Source: Anaerocolumna sedimenticola (GTDB lineage Bacteria; Bacillota; Clostridia; Lachnospirales; Lachnospiraceae). Taken from it: DNA of 64,000 bases. Below, piece after piece: positions 58,207 through 64,000 of this stretch. The translations under genes were made by a program, and so were the position numbers. The notes under the pieces are model-generated. The model did not search any database. It saw only the letters and a list, made by a program, of their open reading frames with translations, and was not told the DNA's origin. Each line of letters starts with the position of its first letter. The first letter of the stretch is position 1. The stretch covers positions 3,365,501 through 3,429,500 of the forward strand of contig NZ_CP048000.1 in assembly GCF_009931695.1 (NCBI RefSeq), given 5' to 3'.

Positions 58207-59421
58207 GTGGCAAGCTTTCGATATGTTTTCATTGACCAAAACGGTAAGCAGAAGACAGGAACAATGGAAGCAGTGAATAAGGAAAAAGTAATCCTAACTT
58301 TAAAGGCAGAAGATAAAATACCAATTAAGGTAAAAGAGCAGAATTTGTTTACGAAAGATATCAGCTTTTCAATCGGCAGAGCCGTAAAACCCAGAGAACT
58401 AGCAATATTTTGCAGGCAGTTTCACAGTATCATTTCGGCAGGAATCAGCATTATTCATGCACTGGAAATGTTAGGTGAACAGACGGAGAATAAAGTATTG
58501 CAAAAAGCAATAAAGGAAACGCAGGCAGGGATTGAAAAAGGTGAAACTTTAGCAGCGGCAATGAAGCTGCAAGGTGACGTATTTCCACCAATTTTAATTA
58601 ATATGATAGAAGCAGGTGAGGCATCCGGTAAATTAGATATATCTTTGGAACGTATGTCTGTTCATTTTGAAAAAGATGCGAAGCTTAAGGCTATGCTTGG
58701 CAGAGCTTTTATCTATCCTGCATTTATCGGTGGTGTTTCCCTTGGAGTAATTATTCTTATGCTTCTTGTTGTTGTGCCAAATTTTATGAGTATGTTTCAG
58801 GGATTGGATATGAAATTACCCACGATTACCTTAGTAGTAATACATATGAGTAATTTTATCATTGCGTATTGGTATTTTATTATTTTATTTCTGGCTTTTC
58901 TCATTTTCCTTCTACTTAAAGTTAAGAAATCAGATTCCGGTAAACTTATATTCAGTAAACTTGGCCTGCGGTTACCACTATTTGGTAAGTTGATTATAAA
59001 AACAGCTTCTGCACGGATGGGTAAAACCTTAGGAACTTTATTAGATGCCGGAATTCCGCTTCTGGAAGCGATTGAAATAACAGCTAAGAATATGGATAAT
59101 GTGATTATAAAAAAGGTTTTGATAGAGGCGAAAGAAGAAGTGGCACGTGGCGTACCGTTATCAGAACCCCTGGCAGCCTCCGGTGTTTTTCCGCCCATGG
59201 TATATCACATGATTGGTATAGGGGAGGAAACAGGCCATCTTGAACAAATGCTTAGTAAAATCGCAGTATATTATGAAGAAGAAGTGGAAAATACTTCTCA
59301 AGCGTTAGTTGCCATACTTGAACCAATGATAATCATAATTCTTTCATTAATAGTCAGTGTTTTATTATTTGCTATCATTAAACCGTTACTGGCTATGTAT
59401 CAGAGTTTAGATCAAATTTAA
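58207..59421 (+). CDS. pilC: Type IV pilus inner membrane platform protein PilC
   Basis: 404 residues: two T2SSF domains (FCRQFHSIISAGISIIHALEM and ARMGKTLGTLLDAGIPLLEAI), each followed by membrane helices, and FPPxxxxMIxxGEESG-type motifs in both halves. GTG start after AAAGGAGG. It forms the platform on which PilB and PilT act. Confidence 0.95.
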   Translation: MASFRYVFIDQNGKQKTGTMEAVNKEKVILTLKAEDKIPIKVKEQNLFTKDISFSIGRAVKPRELAIFCRQFHSIISAGISIIHALEMLGEQTENKVLQKAIKETQAGIEKGETLAAAMKLQGDVFPPILINMIEAGEASGKLDISLERMSVHFEKDAKLKAMLGRAFIYPAFIGGVSLGVIILMLLVVVPNFMSMFQGLDMKLPTITLVVIHMSNFIIAYWYFIILFLAFLIFLLLKVKKSDSGKLIFSKLGLRLPLFGKLIIKTASARMGKTLGTLLDAGIPLLEAIEITAKNMDNVIIKKVLIEAKEEVARGVPLSEPLAASGVFPPMVYHMIGIGEETGHLEQMLSKIAVYYEEEVENTSQALVAILEPMIIIILSLIVSVLLFAIIKPLLAMYQSLDQI

Positions 59422-59461
59422 ATTACAATTAAATTAAAAAGATTAAAGGGAGATTTCATTC

Positions 59462-59959
59462 ATGAAAAAAAGAATCAAAATTAAGAATGACAAAGGATTT
59501 TCACTGGTTGAGTTATTAGTAGTAATGGCTATTATGGCTATTTTGGTAGGAGCAATTGCACCGCAGGTTAATAAGTATGTTGAGAAATCAAGAGAAGCCA
59601 GAGATTTACAGCTGGTAAGCACTGTATTTACTGCTGTACAGACAGGGATTGCTTCATCAGAAACTCAGGTAAAAACAATTACAAATAAGGATATAGATTA
59701 TGTACTCAAAACTGCTGCTTATGAAAATATTCAAGATGAGATAATAGATTTATTAGGGAACGATTTAGTTGCTACTAAGGATGAACCCGCATTTCCAACT
59801 GATATTGATGCTGTTGATGCTATTAAATCAAAATGTTTATCTAAGAAAGGTATTAATGGAAGATTATATGTAGATTATACAGCTGATGGTAAACTTTCAG
59901 TATATATAGCTAAAAATTCTACTGATACTGAAAATAGAATCGGACCTGTTACCAACTAA
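59462..59959 (+). CDS. Type IV major pilin-like protein
   Basis: 165 residues. A 12-residue leader MKKRIKIKNDKG ends at the prepilin peptidase site G/FSLVELLVVMAIMAIL; Phe+1 and Glu5 are present. A hydrophobic helix and a globular domain without Cys follow. A strong terminator after the gene would keep its transcript abundant, which fits the main pilin. The family is pilin/pseudopilin; the role as major subunit is inferred. Confidence 0.92.
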   Translation: MKKRIKIKNDKGFSLVELLVVMAIMAILVGAIAPQVNKYVEKSREARDLQLVSTVFTAVQTGIASSETQVKTITNKDIDYVLKTAAYENIQDEIIDLLGNDLVATKDEPAFPTDIDAVDAIKSKCLSKKGINGRLYVDYTADGKLSVYIAKNSTDTENRIGPVTN

Positions 59960-59980
59960 TTGATACATAAATAATATGTT

Positions 59981-60004
59981 AAGGCGGAGTTATACTCCGC
60001 CTTT
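59981..60004 (+). terminator. Terminator after the pilin gene
   Basis: AAGGCGGAGT and ACTCCGCCTT form a perfect 10-bp stem with a TAT loop, followed by TTCT. The pilus operon continues beyond it, so it is probably partial. Confidence 0.85.
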
Positions 60005-60082
60005 CTATACCATAATCGTTATATTATTTTACTGATATAATTGATGAAAGAATCATTTACGCCCAAGAAAGTGAGAATACAT

Positions 60083-60874
60083 ATGACAACCTGTGATTAT
60101 ATATTAATTTATTTTCTAATCTTTTTGTCTGGTATTTTTTTTGGCAGCTTGATGAATCTATGTATCTGCCGTATTCCCAATCAGGAAAAAATTATAAAAC
60201 GGTCGGTTTGTTCTCACTGCGGTTATCAATTACGTTGGTTCGAACTTATTCCCTTATTAAGTTATATTATGTTAAAAGGCCGCTGCAGGAAATGCAGTGA
60301 AAAGATTAACATACAATATCCGATCGTTGAATTTGCTAATGGTTTACTTTATGTGTTCATTTTTGCTGTAAGAAATTTTCCTATCGGTTCAGTTAATTTA
60401 ATACAATATAACATTACTACGGTTTTATTTTGTTTGGCAGCTTCTGCTTTTTTAGTTTTAAGTATTATTGATTTTCGAGTTTATGAGATTCCTGTTAGTA
60501 TTAATTATTTTCTGGCAGCAATCGGATTTGTACGCATTATACTGGATTCCCGTAACTGGAGCAAATATCTTATTGGATTTTTTACGGTCAGTGTATTTTT
60601 ATATATAATTTATTTTGTTACAAAAGGAAATGCAATCGGAGGCGGAGATATCAAGTTAATGGCGGCAGGAGGTCTGCTGCTGGGCTGGAAAAATATATGG
60701 CTGGCATTTTTGCTTGGCTGTATTCTGGGTTCCGTTATTCACTTATTAAGAATGAAAATAACTAACGCCGGAAGGGTATTGGCCTTAGGGCCTTATCTAT
60801 CCATGGGTATGTTTATCGCAATGTTATATGGCGATAAGATATGGGATTGGTACCTGGGTGTTTTTTTGATTTGA
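60083..60874 (+). CDS. pilD: Prepilin leader peptidase/N-methyltransferase PilD
   Basis: 263 residues from ATG 60083 (an ATG at 60044 without a good RBS is possible). GSLMNLCICRIP, two zinc CxxC pairs (CSHC, CRKC), then the aspartates in SIIDFRVYEIP and GGGDIKLMAAGGL. Eight predicted membrane helices. It cleaves the leaders of the pilin genes on both sides and methylates the new Phe. Confidence 0.93.
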   Translation: MTTCDYILIYFLIFLSGIFFGSLMNLCICRIPNQEKIIKRSVCSHCGYQLRWFELIPLLSYIMLKGRCRKCSEKINIQYPIVEFANGLLYVFIFAVRNFPIGSVNLIQYNITTVLFCLAASAFLVLSIIDFRVYEIPVSINYFLAAIGFVRIILDSRNWSKYLIGFFTVSVFLYIIYFVTKGNAIGGGDIKLMAAGGLLLGWKNIWLAFLLGCILGSVIHLLRMKITNAGRVLALGPYLSMGMFIAMLYGDKIWDWYLGVFLI

Positions 60875-60949
60875 TTCGGGCTTTTGTCGGGCGAATCATG
60901 ATATAAATTAATTCCGCAAGAGAAAAACTTTTTTCATTAGGAGGTTTTG

Positions 60950-62587
60950 ATGGCAAAAGTATTAAGTATAGAAATTGGCTTAAATACAACCAGACTGTGT
61001 TTGATTGAAACTGGTAAGAAAAATACCAGAATATATCATGCTTGTGTTTTTGATACACCGGAGGATAGTTTTGAGGACGGATATATAAAAAATGCTGCAG
61101 CTTTAGCAGATATAATTAAAAATAAACTCAGTGAAACGAAAATCAGGACAAGAAATGTTATTTTTACCATATCTTCCTCGAAAATAGCTCACAGAGAGGT
61201 AATAATACCTCTGGTAAAAGAAAGTAAAATACCGGTTATCATTACTGCAGGAATTGAAGATTATTTTCCTATTGATATATCGGAATATAATGTAACCTAT
61301 ACAATTTTGGAAAAAGTTAAACTGGAAAAAGAAAAGCATTATAGACTATTGGTCCTTGCAGTACAGAATAATTTAATTTTATCTTATTATGAATTAGCTA
61401 AGTTACTAAATTTGAAGATTAAAGCCTTGGATTATTCGGGAAACAGTATTTTTCAAATGGTTCGTAAACAGGTTAACAGTGGTATAAATATGTTTATACA
61501 GATAAATAAACAGGACACTTTAATAAATATCTTAAGAGATGATATATTGGTATTACAGCGTACAGTATCTTATGGTTATGAAGCTGTTTTAGATGCCATT
61601 ACTGAAAATACTCTGTTTGAAGCTGAAACCGAAGCACAGGCTGTAACCATGCTAACTATGAAAGATATACTTTATACGCGGTTCGGTAACCAGATGGATG
61701 AGATCGTTTCAACTACCGCAGCTTCAGAAGAATATGTAAATCGATATGAATTAATTTCAGCAAGAGAAGATGTGACGGATACCCTGCATTATTTAATTAA
61801 TAATATTCTTAGAGTTATGGATTATTTTACTTCAAAAAACCAGGGAGAAAGAATTCAATCCATTTATATAACCGGCAGCGGAGCAGGATTTCTTGGAATA
61901 GATCAATTATTTACCAATGAACTGGGGTACCTTACCAGTAAACTTACGAATTTAACCGGGATACAATTTAAGCCGGATATTTTGCCGGAGGGATTTAAGC
62001 AGAGTGATTTTATAGCATGTATTGGAGCAGTATTAAACCCAGTAAATATTAAGCCGGGGCATCTGTTAGATAAAGCGGCAAAAAGAAATTCCACCCTGGT
62101 TTTTGCAGTTGTATGTACTTTGGCTGTTGTAATTTCTTCCATGGCGGCGGTTGGGTCCGACATTGTACTTAAAAGCGTAAAGGATAAATACAACCGTATC
62201 ACGTCTCAGATAGAAGAAGCAAAAGATATTGAAGAAATCTATACAGAAAATAAGAACATCCAATATGCCTGGATTACGATGGAATCCATTGAAGAATATA
62301 GTTATAGCAATAATGAGAATTTGGGAAAATTATTACTGGAATTACAGCAAAAACTCCCTGATAAAGTAATTGTTCGCTCGTTCCGCGCTACTAATTTGGA
62401 TATCTTAATGGATCTTACTGTTGATTCGAAAGAAACCGCGGCTATGACTCTTAGTCAATTAAAAAAGGTAAGTTTATTAGCCAATGTAAAAACAGACGCA
62501 GTTTCAGAACAGATGGATGAGTATGGTATTACGGAAGTTAACTTTTCCATTACTGCAAATTATGTGCCAATATCCAAAGAAGAATAG
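60950..62587 (+). CDS. PilM-PilN fusion, pilus alignment complex protein
   Basis: 545 residues. Residues 1-355 are an actin-like PilM domain (VLSIEIGLNTTRLCLIETGKK; YITGSGAGFLGIDQLF; FIACIGAVLNP). Residues about 380-400 form a membrane helix (STLVFAVVCTLAVVISSMAA), followed by a coiled coil and a PilN-like periplasmic domain (LLLELQQKLPDKVIVRSF). Normally PilM is cytoplasmic and binds the N-terminus of a separate PilN; here they are one chain. ATG 60950 after AGGAGG. Confidence 0.88.
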   Translation: MAKVLSIEIGLNTTRLCLIETGKKNTRIYHACVFDTPEDSFEDGYIKNAAALADIIKNKLSETKIRTRNVIFTISSSKIAHREVIIPLVKESKIPVIITAGIEDYFPIDISEYNVTYTILEKVKLEKEKHYRLLVLAVQNNLILSYYELAKLLNLKIKALDYSGNSIFQMVRKQVNSGINMFIQINKQDTLINILRDDILVLQRTVSYGYEAVLDAITENTLFEAETEAQAVTMLTMKDILYTRFGNQMDEIVSTTAASEEYVNRYELISAREDVTDTLHYLINNILRVMDYFTSKNQGERIQSIYITGSGAGFLGIDQLFTNELGYLTSKLTNLTGIQFKPDILPEGFKQSDFIACIGAVLNPVNIKPGHLLDKAAKRNSTLVFAVVCTLAVVISSMAAVGSDIVLKSVKDKYNRITSQIEEAKDIEEIYTENKNIQYAWITMESIEEYSYSNNENLGKLLLELQQKLPDKVIVRSFRATNLDILMDLTVDSKETAAMTLSQLKKVSLLANVKTDAVSEQMDEYGITEVNFSITANYVPISKEE

Positions 62588-62642
62588 TGTGCCATTTGCG
62601 GCTGTCAAAGAAGCCTGTTGCAAATCAGGAAAGGATACACAT

Positions 62643-63518
62643 ATGAAAAATAAAATACAGTTAAAAGGATTAATAAAACCTGCCCTTGTGTTTTCTGCCT
62701 TATTGATTATTCTCTTAAACTACCAATTGATTTATAAAAAAAATATTCAGGAAATAAAGAAAGTTAATGCAGACATAACAACACTCTCCGAAACCTTGTC
62801 GGATTTACAGGCTAAACAGGTAAACAGGGATGCAATAACGAAAGAAAACGAATCCTTAACCCAGCAAATCAGCGATAAAATCATGTCATACGGAAGCGGT
62901 ACAACGGAAGAAAAAAGTATATTATTCATAAACGAATTAGAAAAAAATACAGGTATAAAAATTGACACGGTCATATTCTCCGAACCGGTATATTTCCTTA
63001 ACGGAAACGAAAACAATCAGATTAATAATAACCAGGAAACAGGGGAGACAGACGAAACGGCAGATGCAGGAAGTACGGCGGGAGCGGATGATACAACCAG
63101 TACTGGTGATATAGATAATGATATGCCAAATACGGCAAATCAGCTATCGGAAATTGAAAAAATAGAGTCTGATGAAGAAGATATAACGAACACAGAACTG
63201 ATAGATGGTTTTGGAGCTACAAAAACCATTGATATGCAGCAAATAAAAGGATACGAGTCGACCTTAACCATTACTTTTAAAGTCAGTTATGAAGGATTAA
63301 AGAAATGTATTGATTATATTAACAATTATCCGGAAAAAAGAAATATTGATGAAATTACCCTTTCCTATGATTCTGAAACGGGTAATTTAAACGGTTCAAT
63401 GAAAATCAATATGTATAATTTGATTGGCACCGGTAAGGAATATTCCGAACCGACTATGGGAAATGTGGGTATCGGTCTTGAAAATATATTTGGAACGATT
63501 GATTTTAATCCTAATTAG
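62643..63518 (+). CDS. PilO-like pilus alignment protein
   Basis: 291 residues. A short cytoplasmic start, a membrane helix at about 11-30, a coiled coil (IKKVNADITTLSETLSDLQAK) and a ferredoxin-like PilO domain split by a 60-residue Asn/Thr/Asp-rich insert. Start ATG 62643 follows AGGAAAGG. Position after PilM-N and membrane layout are the main evidence, since PilO sequences are divergent. Confidence 0.8.
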   Translation: MKNKIQLKGLIKPALVFSALLIILLNYQLIYKKNIQEIKKVNADITTLSETLSDLQAKQVNRDAITKENESLTQQISDKIMSYGSGTTEEKSILFINELEKNTGIKIDTVIFSEPVYFLNGNENNQINNNQETGETDETADAGSTAGADDTTSTGDIDNDMPNTANQLSEIEKIESDEEDITNTELIDGFGATKTIDMQQIKGYESTLTITFKVSYEGLKKCIDYINNYPEKRNIDEITLSYDSETGNLNGSMKINMYNLIGTGKEYSEPTMGNVGIGLENIFGTIDFNPN

Positions 63519-63530
63519 TGGGAGTTTGTT

Positions 63531-64000
63531 ATGAAACAAAGGAATCAAAACAATGCCGGCTTTACTTTAATTGAAGCTCTTTTATGTATTGCCGTTCTCG
63601 GTTTATTAATTACCCCTCTGCTTGGCAGCTTTGTGACTACAGCCAAAGTAAATATTGTAGGGAAGAAGAATCAAAAAGCTACGGTACTTGCCGGAAATAT
63701 CATGGAATCGATCCAAGCCATGACATTGGAAGAAACGGCATTACAGTTTAATAATGCACAACTCTTTCAAATTATCAATAGTAATTTAAACGGATATAGT
63801 GATAGTAATTATCAGTTAAAAGACTATTCTGAGGATGGTTATGGTGAATATTATTCCTATGGTGATGGAATCTACCGAAAAATTACCGAATCAACGAATC
63901 CAAGATCAAGCGTAGCAACTGTCCCTGGAGATGGGACGAGTCAAAACTATGTATTTAATCCCCCGGGAAACCGTACGAGTTTTGTTTTTGGTGTACAGAA
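63531..64000 (+). CDS. Type IV prepilin-like protein, N-terminal part (cut by the window edge)
   Basis: 156 codons remain open to the window end. The leader MKQRNQNNAG is followed by G/FTLIEALLCIAVLGLLITPL with Phe+1 and Glu5, a typical class III signal of minor pilins (PilV/PilI-like). Gly/Tyr/Ser-rich regions follow. RBS GGGAG. It is probably a minor pilin that primes assembly. Confidence 0.9.
   Translation, partial: MKQRNQNNAGFTLIEALLCIAVLGLLITPLLGSFVTTAKVNIVGKKNQKATVLAGNIMESIQAMTLEETALQFNNAQLFQIINSNLNGYSDSNYQLKDYSEDGYGEYYSYGDGIYRKITESTNPRSSVATVPGDGTSQNYVFNPPGNRTSFVFGVQ

Noticed and set aside
60041..60082. Longer N-terminus of PilD from TTG 60041 or ATG 60044
   Set aside because: No RBS is seen, and the extra Lys/Arg-rich residues are not typical; however ATG 60083 also has only a weak RBS, so this stays open.

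Overview
The window is low-GC DNA of a spore-forming, anaerobic Firmicute of the Lachnospiraceae type (Clostridium phytofermentans-like). This rests on the gene order rpsT-gpr-spoIIP-lepA-hemW-hrcA-grpE-dnaK-dnaJ-prmA-rsmE, the ireB-ruvX-DUF1292-fur-rnj-yrrL-trmR-trhP block, sigma-K, strong AGGAGG ribosome binding sites and the protein families seen. Species cannot be named from the sequence alone.

Layout. 0-2.2 kb: the end of an NlpC/P60 cell-wall hydrolase, an exported acidic protein, and decayed DNA with a 64-bp palindromic repeat. 2.2-9.8 kb: a YesM/YesN-type two-component system (kinase gene frameshifted), a carbohydrate ABC importer and a creatininase-family hydrolase. 10-12.3 kb: a BlaI-type repressor and an M56 membrane peptidase (frameshifted). 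12.4-16 kb: an AraC regulator divergent from a family 3 glycosidase. 16.3-18.6 kb: ComFB, an SRAP (HMCES) protein and DNA polymerase IV (frameshifted) behind an SOS-like promoter. 18.7-35.9 kb: the conserved rpsT-to-rsmE core, interrupted after spoIIP by an Ig-like surface protein and an O-antigen-ligase-like membrane protein; hrcA carries a CIRCE operator. 35.9-40.4 kb: cysteine desulfurase, ThiI, a Crh-like HPr protein and MtaB. 40.5-47 kb: the ireB-to-trhP housekeeping block. 47.2-53 kb: a polyamine cluster (speD, arginine decarboxylase, speE, carboxyspermidine dehydrogenase, carboxyspermidine decarboxylase). 53.2-54.8 kb: a small membrane protein ending in half of a chemoreceptor signalling hairpin, then sigma-K. 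55-64 kb: a type IV pilus operon (pilB, pilT, pilC, pilin, pilD, a pilM-pilN fusion, pilO, a second prepilin cut by the window edge).

Unexplained structure. Three exactly 150-bp imperfect palindromes with ends TAGGTAATTG/CAATTACCT sit at 13664, 27122 and 50371, each flanked by 10-13 bp near-duplications. A divergent copy lies at 441 and a relict end at 56889. They look like a non-autonomous mobile element family (MITE-like). Two near-identical 64-bp palindromic repeats sit directly behind terminators (1398, 9913). A third, looser family has ends like GTNACTATTCAG/CTGAATAGTNAC. A degenerate 22-25 bp tandem array lies just upstream of the pilB promoter. Three genes are each broken by one missing base in a homopolymer, which points either to sequencing error or to shared decay.
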